DNA of 46,655 nt from positions 1 to 46,655 of the forward strand of contig CAKULN010000023.1 of NCBI GenBank assembly GCA_934667175.1, given 5' to 3'. The stretch comes from an uncultured Bacteroidales bacterium. GTDB taxonomy: Bacteria > Bacteroidota > Bacteroidia > Bacteroidales > UBA932. Position numbers and translations under genes: made by a program. Shown in pieces: positions 27,591-35,554 of the stretch (position 1 is the stretch's first letter; each line of letters opens with the position of its first letter). A model generated the notes under the pieces. That model had not been told where the DNA came from. It saw nothing but the letters and a program-made list of their open reading frames with translations, and searched no databases.

Positions 27591-28343
27591 ATGGGAAGAG
27601 CTTTTGAATTCCGCAAGGAAAGGAAATTGAAGAGGTGGGGGCACATGGCCAAGACCTTCACCAAGATTGGAAAGGAGATCACCATCGCTGTGAAGCAGGG
27701 CGGTCCGGACGTTGTGGGCAACTCCAGGCTCAGGGCCCTCATGGCCGAGGCCAGAAGCGAGAACATGCCTAAGGACAACGTCGAGAAGGCCATAAAGAGA
27801 GCCCTTGAGAAGAACCAGGGCGACTTCAAGGAGGTTGTGTTCGAGGGCTATGGTCCTCACGGAATCGCATATCTCGTCGAGACGGCGACCGACAACAACA
27901 CCAGAACCGTCGCCAATGTAAGAAGTTACTTCACAAAGTGCGGTGGATCACTCGGGACCAGCGGCAGCGTGAGCTTCATGTTCGACCACAAGTGCGTGTT
28001 CCGCATCAAGTATAAGGAAGGGATGGACATCGATGAGCTCCAGCTCGCCTTGTGCGACTGCGATGATGACCCTGAGGTGTTCATCGAGGAGCAGGAGGAC
28101 AAGGACGGAGAGATCACCAAGGACGTTGTGATCTATGGTGCATACGAATCCTATGGCGCTATCCAGAAATACATTGAGGACAACGGGTACGAACTCATCT
28201 CCGGAGGTTTCGAGAGGATTCCTAACGTGGACCTCAAGGATGTCACACCGGAGCAGCGCGAGACTCTTGACAAGCTCACAGGTCTGCTTGAGGACGATGA
28301 CGATGTCACCAATGTTTACAGCACGCTGAAACCGGCTGAGTAA
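27591..28343 (+). CDS. YebC/PmpR/TACO1-family protein
   Basis: A 250-residue member of the YebC family with the usual start (MGRAFEFRKERKLKRWG), the conserved MAEARSENMPKDNVEKAIKR block (about residues 50-69) and the acidic C-terminal domains. Family members were annotated as DNA-binding regulators, and several are now linked to relieving ribosome stalling at proline stretches, so the exact role is open. It follows the TPR gene closely and is followed by a good terminator at 28362. Confidence 0.92.
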   Translation: MGRAFEFRKERKLKRWGHMAKTFTKIGKEITIAVKQGGPDVVGNSRLRALMAEARSENMPKDNVEKAIKRALEKNQGDFKEVVFEGYGPHGIAYLVETATDNNTRTVANVRSYFTKCGGSLGTSGSVSFMFDHKCVFRIKYKEGMDIDELQLALCDCDDDPEVFIEEQEDKDGEITKDVVIYGAYESYGAIQKYIEDNGYELISGGFERIPNVDLKDVTPEQRETLDKLTGLLEDDDDVTNVYSTLKPAE

Positions 28344-28361
28344 TGTTTTCATCCTATAATA

Positions 28362-28393
28362 AAGAAGCTCCTCAGATTGAGGGGCTTCTTTTT
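28362..28393 (+). terminator. Intrinsic terminator after the yebC-like gene
   Basis: AAGAAGCTCCTCA pairs with TGAGGGGCTTCTT (one G-T pair) across a short loop and runs into a T stretch. It starts 19 bases after the stop codon. Confidence 0.8.
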
Positions 28394-28454
28394 ATATTCA
28401 GAAATCAGCATTTTACCACAAGTAACGGAAATTTACGATTTTGCGGGCAGGAAT

Positions 28455-28485
28455 TTTGAATGAATGGGGATTCTTGATAAATTTG
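28455..28485 (+). promoter_or_regulatory. Promoter of the methylmalonyl-CoA decarboxylase operon
   Basis: TTTG at 28455-28458 and TAAATTTG at 28478-28485 are separated by 19 bases, a full match to the Bacteroidota consensus. The start near 28492 leaves a leader of about 26 bases. Confidence 0.7.
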
Positions 28486-28517
28486 TGATTCTGAAAATTT
28501 GATTAAAGTAACAAAAT

Positions 28518-30080
28518 ATGAGCATCCAGCAGGATAACATCAAAAAATTGGTCGAGCGTAGAGCCGCGGCCAGGATGGGCGGAGGCCAGAAAAGGATCGA
28601 CGCCCAGCACGAGAAAGGCAAGTTGACGGCGAGGGAACGCCTCGCACTGCTGCTTGACGAAGGAAGCTTCGAGGAATTCGATATGTTTGTCCGTCACCGC
28701 TGCACGAACTTCGGAATGGAAAAACAGCACTTTGACGGAGATGGAGTTGTCACCGGTCAAGGCACGATCGACGGACGTCTGGTTTATGTGGCGGCCCAAG
28801 ACTTCACAGTCTCAGGTGGATCTCTTTCAAAGACAATGGCGGAGAAAATCTGCAAGGCGATGGATCTGGCGACACGCAACGGAGCGCCTTTCATCTGCCT
28901 TAACGACTCCGGTGGAGCAAGAATTCAGGAAGGAGTCGACGCGCTCGCGGGTTACGGAGAGATATTCGAAAGGAATATCCTTGCGTCGGGAGTCATCCCT
29001 CAGATCTCAGGAATATTCGGTCCTTGCGCCGGCGGAGCTGTTTACTCCCCTGCCCTCACTGACTTCACGGTGATGGTCAAGAACACATCCTACATGTTCC
29101 TGACCGGCCCTGCTGTCGTGAAGAGTGTCCTCGGCGAGGTTGTCTCGCAGGAGGAACTCGGAGGAGCCAGCGTTCATGCATCCAAGAGCGGTGTCGCTCA
29201 TTTCGCGGCCGAGAACGAGCAGGAAGGCATCAACACGATCAAGGAGCTCCTCGGCTATATTCCTCAGAACAACATGGAAGAGGCCCCGAGAGTTCCGACC
29301 AATGATCCGGTCAGCAGGGTTGACGACTCCCTCAACGAAATCATCCCGGACAACCCGAACCAGGCTTACGACATGTACAAGGTCATCACGAGCATCGTGG
29401 ATGACGGCAAATTCTTTGAAATCCACAAGGAGTTCGCCAAGAACATCATCGTGGGATTCGCACACATGAACGGCCGAAGCGTCGGCATCGTGGCCAACCA
29501 ACCTAAGATGCTTGCAGGAGTGCTGGACATAAACGCTTCCAGGAAGGGTGCCCGTTTCGTGCGCTTCTGCGATGCGTTCAACATTCCGATTGTCTCATTG
29601 GTGGACGTGCCTGGATTCCTTCCGGGAACCCAACAGGAATACGGAGCCGTCATCACCAACGGAGCCAAACTGCTCTATGCCTACGGGGAGGCCACAGTCC
29701 CTAAGGTCACAGTGGAACTCCGCAAGAGCTACGGCGGTTCCTACATTGTGATGAGCAGCAAGCATCTGCGCGCTGACCTTGTCTACGCATGGCCATCGGC
29801 CCAGATCGCCGTGATGGGAGCAGACGGAGCTGTCAACGTGCTCTACGCCAAGGACATCAAAGCTGTCGAGGATCCAGCCGAGCAGCAAAAGATCCGGGCC
29901 GCCAAGAAAGAGGAGTACGAAGAACTCTTCAATAATCCTTACCAGGCCGCGGAAAAAGGCTACATCGACGATGTGATCGAGCCTCGCAACACCCGTTTCC
30001 GCATCATCAGAGCCCTTGAGCAGCTGGCCGGAAAGAAGCAGCAGATGCCTGCGAAGAAACACGACAATCTTCCTCTGTAG
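28518..30080 (+). CDS. mmdA: Methylmalonyl-CoA decarboxylase alpha subunit (carboxyltransferase)
   Basis: This 520-residue acyl-CoA carboxyltransferase moves the carboxyl group from methylmalonyl-CoA to biotin on the carrier subunit. It has both crotonase-like halves, with the CoA-binding glycines in [17 protein letters not shown] (about residues 128-144) and [15 protein letters not shown] (about 169-183), and the second-half motif [11 protein letters not shown]. On sequence alone it could serve propionyl-CoA carboxylase, but the downstream membrane beta subunit and OadG-like subunit argue for a sodium-pumping decarboxylase. First gene of a four-gene operon. Confidence 0.92.
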   Translation: MSIQQDNIKKLVERRAAARMGGGQKRIDAQHEKGKLTARERLALLLDEGSFEEFDMFVRHRCTNFGMEKQHFDGDGVVTGQGTIDGRLVYVAAQDFTVSGGSLSKTMAEKICKAMDLATRNGAPFICLNDSGGARIQEGVDALAGYGEIFERNILASGVIPQISGIFGPCAGGAVYSPALTDFTVMVKNTSYMFLTGPAVVKSVLGEVVSQEELGGASVHASKSGVAHFAAENEQEGINTIKELLGYIPQNNMEEAPRVPTNDPVSRVDDSLNEIIPDNPNQAYDMYKVITSIVDDGKFFEIHKEFAKNIIVGFAHMNGRSVGIVANQPKMLAGVLDINASRKGARFVRFCDAFNIPIVSLVDVPGFLPGTQQEYGAVITNGAKLLYAYGEATVPKVTVELRKSYGGSYIVMSSKHLRADLVYAWPSAQIAVMGADGAVNVLYAKDIKAVEDPAEQQKIRAAKKEEYEELFNNPYQAAEKGYIDDVIEPRNTRFRIIRALEQLAGKKQQMPAKKHDNLPL

Positions 30081-30085
30081 TGATT

Positions 30086-31009
30086 ATGAAGAGACTAGGA
30101 CAATTACTATTATCGGTCGTCCTTCTGCTCTCCGGGCTGGGGCTCCGCGCACAGAATCTGGCGGATCTGAGGATCGGAGAGGTCCTCGTGAAGAACACGA
30201 ACGGACTTACGGACGGCTACGGACAGCGGACCGGCTGGATCGAGATCTTCAACAATTCCTACGGAAGTGTGAAGTTCGCCGGCTGCTACCTGTCCGACGA
30301 CAAGGACAACCTGCGGAAGTATCATATTCCCGCATCTGACGTTTCGACAACTTTGAAACCACGCCAGAGCGTTGTCTTCTACGCAAGCGGAAACGCCTCA
30401 CAGGGAACATATTACACTAATTTCACCCTGAGAAACGGTTCCACTATCTACCTCGTCAGCAATGACGGACGTACCATCATAGACACGCTCGACATCCCGG
30501 CTGACCTTCCTGCGGACTGTTCCGTGGTCAAGGTTCCGACCGGAGTCAAGATGATGGATTTCGAGACAAAAATCACTGACAAACCGACTCCGGGATCCTA
30601 CAACGGCGATGTGGACGCAAAGACCAACAGCCAGATAATGAAGGAGAAAGACCCACACGGATGGGTCCTGACCCTGATTTCCGTCTCAACCGTGTTCATC
30701 GCGCTCACCATCCTTGCGTTCATCTTCGGCTGGATCGGCAACGCCAACAAGAAAGCGGCTGCACCGAAACCGGCAAAAGCGGCAAAACCAATAAAAAACG
30801 GGAATATGACTCCGGAGGTCGCCGCAGCGATCTCGATGGCGCTCTCGCAGGAATTCGGCGGAGAGGTCTATGCGGCCATCGCGATGGCGCTTGACGACTA
30901 TCTCGGCGGAGGAATCCACGACGAGGAGAGTTTCGTCATCACAATCCGTCCGTCCCAGACGAGCAACTGGAACGACAAGACACAGAATTTCAGACAATCA
31001 CCCAGATAA
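30086..31009 (+). CDS. OadG-family subunit with an N-terminal lamin-tail domain
   Basis: The 307-residue protein has a signal peptide (about 1-24), a lamin-tail-like beta domain (ADLRIGEVLVKNTNG to about residue 165; GWIEIFNNS and GCYLSDD are typical), one membrane helix (about 196-221) and an Ala/Lys/Pro-rich cytoplasmic tail followed by a short helical segment. The membrane helix and tail fit the gamma (OadG) subunit that holds a decarboxylase on its membrane pump, and the position between alpha and carrier genes agrees. The large extracytoplasmic domain is additional to the minimal OadG. I used the ATG at 30086; an in-frame GTG overlaps the mmdA stop. Confidence 0.8.
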   Translation: MKRLGQLLLSVVLLLSGLGLRAQNLADLRIGEVLVKNTNGLTDGYGQRTGWIEIFNNSYGSVKFAGCYLSDDKDNLRKYHIPASDVSTTLKPRQSVVFYASGNASQGTYYTNFTLRNGSTIYLVSNDGRTIIDTLDIPADLPADCSVVKVPTGVKMMDFETKITDKPTPGSYNGDVDAKTNSQIMKEKDPHGWVLTLISVSTVFIALTILAFIFGWIGNANKKAAAPKPAKAAKPIKNGNMTPEVAAAISMALSQEFGGEVYAAIAMALDDYLGGGIHDEESFVITIRPSQTSNWNDKTQNFRQSPR

Positions 31010-31026
31010 TAAAAGATTAAAATAGT

Positions 31027-31509
31027 ATGAAAACGTACAAATTCAGGATCAACGGCAACGAGTACAACGTTGAGATCAATTCAGTGGAAGGGAACATCGC
31101 GGATGTCACGGTGAACGGGGCGGCTTATCAGGTGGAGATGGCCGCTTCGGCAAGCTCAGCGACCGGTGCTTCGATGGTTGGTGAGCCATGTCGAACCACA
31201 AGCTCAGCGACCGGTGCTCCAGCAAGTTCTGTCGCTTCGACAGGCTCAGCGCCCGCTGAAGCGCCCGCTGCAAAACAATCAGCCCCTGCAGGAGCAGGCA
31301 AGCCGGTGACCTCACCTCTCCCGGGCGTGATCATCGAGGTCTCCGTCAAGGAAGGCCAGGCCGTGAAAGCAGGACAGAAAGTGGCCGTCCTTGAGGCGAT
31401 GAAGATGGAGAACGAGATCCAGGCTCCGGCTGACGGAACCGTCACCGCCATCCTCGTGAACAAGGGAGACTCAGTCCTCGAAGGTGCCGAAATCGTCAAG
31501 ATAGCATAG
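31027..31509 (+). CDS. mmdC: Biotin carboxyl carrier subunit of methylmalonyl-CoA decarboxylase
   Basis: The 160-residue carrier has an N-terminal ~38-residue beta region, a flexible Ala/Ser/Thr/Pro linker (about 39-91) and a biotinyl domain with EAMKMEN, in which K126 is the biotinylated lysine. It shuttles CO2 between MmdA and the membrane pump MmdB. The linker is odd: its DNA (31144-31251) consists largely of direct and inverted copies of the REP-A palindrome that otherwise lies between genes, read in frame as ASASSATGAS and ASTGSAPA. It also contains a Cys and Arg (EPCR), unusual in such linkers. Both folded domains appear intact. Confidence 0.92.
   Translation: MKTYKFRINGNEYNVEINSVEGNIADVTVNGAAYQVEMAASASSATGASMVGEPCRTTSSATGAPASSVASTGSAPAEAPAAKQSAPAGAGKPVTSPLPGVIIEVSVKEGQAVKAGQKVAVLEAMKMENEIQAPADGTVTAILVNKGDSVLEGAEIVKIA
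31144..31251. repeat. REP-A palindromes inside the mmdC coding sequence
   Basis: Within the linker, copies are seen at 31144-31164 (direct, one mismatch to CTTCGACAAGCTCAGCGACC), 31176-31196 (inverted, diverged), 31199-31212 (direct, partial) and 31234-31251 (direct). The frame stays open throughout and the residues produced are small and flexible. The intergenic copies occur at 3820, 3939, 41546 and 44451. Confidence 0.75.
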
Positions 31510-31513
31510 AAGG

Positions 31514-32656
31514 ATGGACATCATATTCGAAAGTCTGAAACAGTTCTGGTACTTCACCGGATTCGCCAACGCGACTTGGCAGAATCTGGTGATGATCCTG
31601 ATCGGCATCGTGTTCATCACGCTGGCCATCAAGAAGGAATGGGAGCCGCTTCTGCTCGTTCCGATCGGATTCGGAATGATCATCGGCAACATCCCGATGT
31701 TCCCGGGACTGAACATCGGAGTCTATGAGGACGGCTCCGTGCTGAACATTCTGTACCAAGGCGTGAAGCAGGGTTGGTACCCGCCTTTGATATTCCTCGG
31801 AATCGGAGCGATGACTGACTTCTCCGCTCTGATCTCCCAGCCAAGGCTGCTGCTCATAGGAGCCGCTGCCCAGATGGGAATATTCGGGGCCTACCTTCTC
31901 GCTCTTGCTCTCGGATTCGACCCGAACCAAGCCGGTGCCATCGGCATCATCGGAGGAGCGGACGGACCTACCGCCATATTCCTGTCCTCACAACTCGCCC
32001 CGGACCTGATGGGAGCGATCGCCGTGAGCGCATATTCCTACATGGCTCTTGTACCGGTCATCCAGAGACCTATCATGCTTGCGCTGACAACCAAGAAAGA
32101 GCGTCTTATCAAGATGCCGGCCGCGAGACAGGTCAGCCAGAAAGAGAAGATCATCTTCCCTATCGTAGGATTCCTCCTCACCGCCTTCATCGTGCCTTCA
32201 GGACTTCCGCTTTTGGGAATGTTGTTCTTCGGTAATCTCTTGAAAGAGAGCGGTGTGACAAGACGACTAGCAGAGACTGCCCGCGGCCCGCTGATTGATG
32301 TCGTGACTACTCTCATCGGACTCACAGTCGGAGCCTCCACCCAGGCGGACAAGTTCCTCAGCGGAAACTCAGTCAAGATATTCATCCTTGGTCTGCTGTC
32401 ATTCGTGATCGCCACGACCTGCGGTGTGCTGTTCGTGAAGATCTGGAACCTGTTCCTGAAGGGTGACCGGAAGATCAATCCGCTGATCGGCAACGCCGGT
32501 GTGTCCGCAGTGCCTGACAGCGCCCGCGTCTCCGAGATTGTCGGCAGGGAGTTCGACCCGAACAACCATCTTTTGATGCACGCCATGGGACCGAACGTCG
32601 CTGGGGTCATCGGCTCCGCTGTGGCTGCTGGTATCCTGCTCGGCTTCCTAGGATAA
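31514..32656 (+). CDS. mmdB: Na+-translocating methylmalonyl-CoA decarboxylase beta subunit
   Basis: A 380-residue integral membrane protein of the OadB/MmdB/GcdB family that decarboxylates carboxybiotin and exports Na+. Family landmarks include FLGIGAMTDFSALISQP (about residues 95-111), the highly conserved IGIIGGADGPTAIFLSS (about 142-158) with the functional Asp in GGADGPT, and LGLTVGAS-like sequence (GLTVGASTQADKFL, about 269-282). It begins four bases after mmdC and ends the operon at a bidirectional terminator. Confidence 0.94.
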   Translation: MDIIFESLKQFWYFTGFANATWQNLVMILIGIVFITLAIKKEWEPLLLVPIGFGMIIGNIPMFPGLNIGVYEDGSVLNILYQGVKQGWYPPLIFLGIGAMTDFSALISQPRLLLIGAAAQMGIFGAYLLALALGFDPNQAGAIGIIGGADGPTAIFLSSQLAPDLMGAIAVSAYSYMALVPVIQRPIMLALTTKKERLIKMPAARQVSQKEKIIFPIVGFLLTAFIVPSGLPLLGMLFFGNLLKESGVTRRLAETARGPLIDVVTTLIGLTVGASTQADKFLSGNSVKIFILGLLSFVIATTCGVLFVKIWNLFLKGDRKINPLIGNAGVSAVPDSARVSEIVGREFDPNNHLLMHAMGPNVAGVIGSAVAAGILLGFLG

Positions 32657-32675
32657 GATTTATTCCTACGAATAT

Positions 32676-32712
32676 AAAAAAGCGCGTCAAGACAGAACTG
32701 ACGCGCTTTTTT
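32676..32712. terminator. Bidirectional intrinsic terminator between convergent operons
   Basis: A stem of AAAAAAGCGCGTCA with TGACGCGCTTTTTT around a nine-base loop. The A tract and T tract make it usable from both strands, which fits its place between mmdB (plus) and the WG/TonB pair (minus). Confidence 0.9.
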
Positions 32713-32734
32713 CATATTCATAAAACTTCAGTCG

Positions 32735-33424
32735 CTAACGACGCGACGGGAAACTGAAGGAGACCATGATGGAGAACCTTGTCTTGAAAGGCAGGCCGCC
32801 CATTTTGGCGGGTTCCCAGACCGGAGAACTGGACACTACCCTGACAGCCTCTTTGTCAAGGTTCGGATTGGCACTTGTCAAAGCTTTGACATCGGTCACT
32901 TTTCCGTCAAGACCTACCGTGAACTCCACCTCGACAACGCCGCTGACTCCCATCTTGCGCGCGGCGCTTGGATATTTTTTGTTCTTGTCCACCCAAAGCA
33001 GGAAATCGCCGGACTTGTCACCGATGAATCTGGCGGGAGTGTCAGCCCATTCCACAGGCAAGGTGAAACGCTTCATTATCTCATAGTCAAAGGTGACATC
33101 GCCTGCGATGTTCAGCAATCCGAGCAACCCATCCTTGACAACGAAGGCATGAGCCTGATGAAAAGGAGAAGCGACTTCATATTCAATAGGATAAAGGATC
33201 GTTCCGAATTGGTCGATGTAGCCGTACTTGCCTTCCGAGCAGACTATGGCAAGACCGTTGTCGAACGGAGACACGGCATCGAAGGTACAAGGGATCACGA
33301 CATTCATGTCTCTATCGACAAAGCCCCATTTGCCGTCCTTGGGGAAAGGTTTCAACGGACCGGCGGCGGACATATTCAAGGAAAGGAAGACAAAGAGTCC
33401 AAAGAAAGATAGGATTCTGCTCAT
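32735..33424 (-). CDS. WG-repeat protein with a TonB C-terminal-like domain (A)
   Basis: The 229-residue exported protein has a signal peptide (about 1-20), three WG-type repeats (GKWGFVDRDMNVVIP, GKYGYIDQFGTILYP, GLLGLLNIAGDVTF; about 27-115) and a C-terminal TonB-like domain (KYPSAARKMGVSGVVEVEFT, about 150-225). Proteins with WG plus TonB-like ends are common in Bacteroidales; function is not established, and there is no long Pro-rich span or membrane anchor as in true TonB. Its start overlaps the stop of its paralogue by four bases. Confidence 0.8.
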   Translation of the reverse strand: MSRILSFFGLFVFLSLNMSAAGPLKPFPKDGKWGFVDRDMNVVIPCTFDAVSPFDNGLAIVCSEGKYGYIDQFGTILYPIEYEVASPFHQAHAFVVKDGLLGLLNIAGDVTFDYEIMKRFTLPVEWADTPARFIGDKSGDFLLWVDKNKKYPSAARKMGVSGVVEVEFTVGLDGKVTDVKALTSANPNLDKEAVRVVSSSPVWEPAKMGGLPFKTRFSIMVSFSFPSRR

Positions 33425-34200
33425 CTTTTAATGCTTCTTGGTTTCAGACGGAATATCACAGGGAACGTGAAAGATGCTTTCACAGGTTTGCCGTCATAGG
33501 TCGCCGGAGTCCATTTCGGAGACTCCGTGACAACCCTGACGGCCTCATGGTTCAGTTCATGGCTGACTCCTTTCGTGACCTTGACATCAGAGACAGCCCC
33601 TGAGGCGTCCACACAGAAAGTCAGATTCACGGTACCCTCGGCTTCGTACATTCTGGAGAGTTCGGGGTACTTCAGCTGGGAGTTGACCCACGCGGCGAAC
33701 TTGTTGGCGTCCCCACCGTCAAACATCGGCTTGGTGTCAATCCAGTTGTACGGTAAGACGAATTCCTTCATCCTCTCGTAGTCGTAGGTGACATTACCGG
33801 CGACATCCAGCAGGCCGAGCCGGCCATCCTTCTTTACGAAAGCATGGCTGTCACGGAATGATGTCACCTCATCGAACTCAATGGGGATCAGTTCGTTGCC
33901 GAACCAGTCAATGTAACCCCATTTTCCACTTAGTTTCACCATGGCAAGACCATTATGGAATGATCTGACGTAGTGGTACTTGTAGGGTATCACCAACTCT
34001 CCGTCCAGATTGACGAAGCCCCACATCCCGTCTTGCTCCACGGCCTTGAGTCCCTCGCTGTACGGACGGTCAGACTTCTTGTCGTCCTTAGAAGGCTCAT
34101 CCAGAACAATAGCGCCGCCTTCTGACTCATGTGGACTCCCTATGACCTGATTAGGAACCAAAACCGCCAGAAGAAGCAAAGGCAACAATGATACTTTCAT
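33421..34200 (-). CDS. WG-repeat protein with a TonB C-terminal-like domain (B)
   Basis: A 259-residue paralogue of the downstream gene, with a signal peptide (about 1-22), a charged spacer (DEPSKDDKKSDRPYSEG), WG repeats (GMWGFVNLDGELVIPYKY, GKWGYIDWFGNELIPIEF, GRLGLLDVAGNVTYDYE) and a TonB C-terminal-like domain from about residue 170. The two genes share the same order of modules and clear identity, so they arose by tandem duplication. A TATCTTTG box on the minus strand at 34243-34250 may drive both. Confidence 0.8.
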   Translation of the reverse strand: MKVSLLPLLLLAVLVPNQVIGSPHESEGGAIVLDEPSKDDKKSDRPYSEGLKAVEQDGMWGFVNLDGELVIPYKYHYVRSFHNGLAMVKLSGKWGYIDWFGNELIPIEFDEVTSFRDSHAFVKKDGRLGLLDVAGNVTYDYERMKEFVLPYNWIDTKPMFDGGDANKFAAWVNSQLKYPELSRMYEAEGTVNLTFCVDASGAVSDVKVTKGVSHELNHEAVRVVTESPKWTPATYDGKPVKASFTFPVIFRLKPRSIKR

Positions 34201-34242
34201 AAGCGAAAAGGTTTGCTTTATTACATAATGTTATCGCAAAGA

Positions 34243-34250
34243 CAAAGATA
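34243..34250 (-). promoter_or_regulatory. -7 box for the WG/TonB gene pair
   Basis: The minus strand reads TATCTTTG. The -33 region would overlap that of the V-ATPase promoter (34264-34294), so the two divergent promoters share about 20 bases and may compete. Confidence 0.5.
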
Positions 34251-34263
34251 GAAATTAAATTGT

Positions 34264-34294
34264 TTTGGCAAGAGCATTCTTTTGATTATCTTTG
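34264..34294 (+). promoter_or_regulatory. Promoter of the V-type ATPase operon
   Basis: TTTG at 34264-34267 and TATCTTTG at 34287-34294 are separated by 19 bases, a complete match. The start near 34301 leaves a leader of about 24 bases. Confidence 0.75.
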
Positions 34295-34324
34295 TAGAAT
34301 CTGGAAAATCAACACATAATATAG

Positions 34325-34933
34325 ATGGAAAACAAGCTACAGGAACTGACCGACAAGCTCTACAAGGAGGGACTGTCAAAGGGTAAGGAAGAAGGTGAGG
34401 CCATCCTCGCCAAGGCCAACGAAAAGGCCGCCGAAATCATTGAGGAGGCAAAAAAACAGGCCGAATCCATTCTCAGGAAGGCTCAGAAGGACGCCGAGGA
34501 CTACAAGACCAAGGTCGAGGGCGACGTGAAGATGGCCGCCGTCCAGAGCCTTCAGGCCACTAGAAAGGACATTGAGAACCTTATGGTCGGAAAGATGACC
34601 GACAAGCAGGTCGCCTCTGTCCTCTCGTCAGCCGACTTCGTCAAGGAAGTGATCAAGGCGGTGGCCGAGAAGTTCAACGCCGAGGAAGCGGTTGATCTCA
34701 ATGTGGTGCTCCCTGATAGCCTCAAGAAAGAGCTTGAGCCTTTTGTCGGCGGTGAGTTGGCAAGCATTCTCAAGGGCGGGGTCACAGCCGAGTTTTCCAA
34801 GAAGGTCGCCGGCGGGTTCACCATCGGTCCTAAGGACGGCTCTTATTTCATCAGCCTCACCGACGAGACGTTCAAGTCCCTGATCGGCGACTATCTCAGA
34901 CCTGCCACACGCAAGATTCTCTTCGGCGAGTAA
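34325..34933 (+). CDS. V-type ATPase subunit E
   Basis: Subunit E is part of the peripheral stalk that links the catalytic head to the membrane stator. The 202-residue protein has a long charged helix (about 5-75, rich in Lys/Glu/Ala: AKANEKAAEIIEEAKKQAES) and a C-terminal alpha/beta domain ending in YLRPATRKILFGE. First gene of the operon; the stop overlaps the next ATG by one base. Confidence 0.85.
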   Translation: MENKLQELTDKLYKEGLSKGKEEGEAILAKANEKAAEIIEEAKKQAESILRKAQKDAEDYKTKVEGDVKMAAVQSLQATRKDIENLMVGKMTDKQVASVLSSADFVKEVIKAVAEKFNAEEAVDLNVVLPDSLKKELEPFVGGELASILKGGVTAEFSKKVAGGFTIGPKDGSYFISLTDETFKSLIGDYLRPATRKILFGE

Positions 34934-35535
34934 TGAACAACTACGAGTACATAATCTCCAGCCTTCCGGCCATCTCGCTTGACTGGAAGTTCGGGGAGGG
35001 CACGTCCTTCGACACCTACGTCGGATGGATCAAGTCCCAGCTGAGCGGCTCCGACATCAAGGTCGTGGACCGTCTGCTGGACGGATTCAAGGACGAGAAC
35101 CTTATCAAGGAGTTCTACGAGGCCGCCCTTAAGGACAGCGACAGGTTCCTGAAGGAATATTTCACCTTCGACCTGAACGTGCGCAACGGCAAGGCCCGCT
35201 TCCTGAACAAGGCATTCGATAGACCGCTGGACCAGGACACGATCAAACTGGACACCGGCGACTTCGCGGAGGGCCAGAGGCTTGAGGAGGCTCTGAACGC
35301 CCCCGACCTGCTGTCCCGCGAGCGAGGACTGGATTCCCTTATGTGGGACAAGATCAACGAGATCACCACGTTCAACTACTTCGACCTTGATGCCATCCTC
35401 GGTTTCATCGCCAGGCTCCACATCATCAGCCGATGGTTCGCCCTCGACGAGAAGACCGGCCGCGAGATGTTCCGCCGTCTCGTGGACGAGGTCAGAGGCA
35501 CCTTCAAGGGCGTGAACTACGAACCCTCAAAATAG
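34933..35535 (+). CDS. DUF2764 protein, V-ATPase-associated
   Basis: A 200-residue protein that begins MNNYEYIISSLPAISLDWKF, characteristic of DUF2764, found in V-ATPase operons of Bacteroidota in the position where subunit C/d is expected elsewhere. It is helical and acidic, without membrane segments. I infer that it replaces or includes the central socket subunit; there is no separate C subunit gene in the operon. Confidence 0.8.
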   Translation: MNNYEYIISSLPAISLDWKFGEGTSFDTYVGWIKSQLSGSDIKVVDRLLDGFKDENLIKEFYEAALKDSDRFLKEYFTFDLNVRNGKARFLNKAFDRPLDQDTIKLDTGDFAEGQRLEEALNAPDLLSRERGLDSLMWDKINEITTFNYFDLDAILGFIARLHIISRWFALDEKTGREMFRRLVDEVRGTFKGVNYEPSK

Positions 35536-35554
35536 AAAATTGAAATAACTGAAT

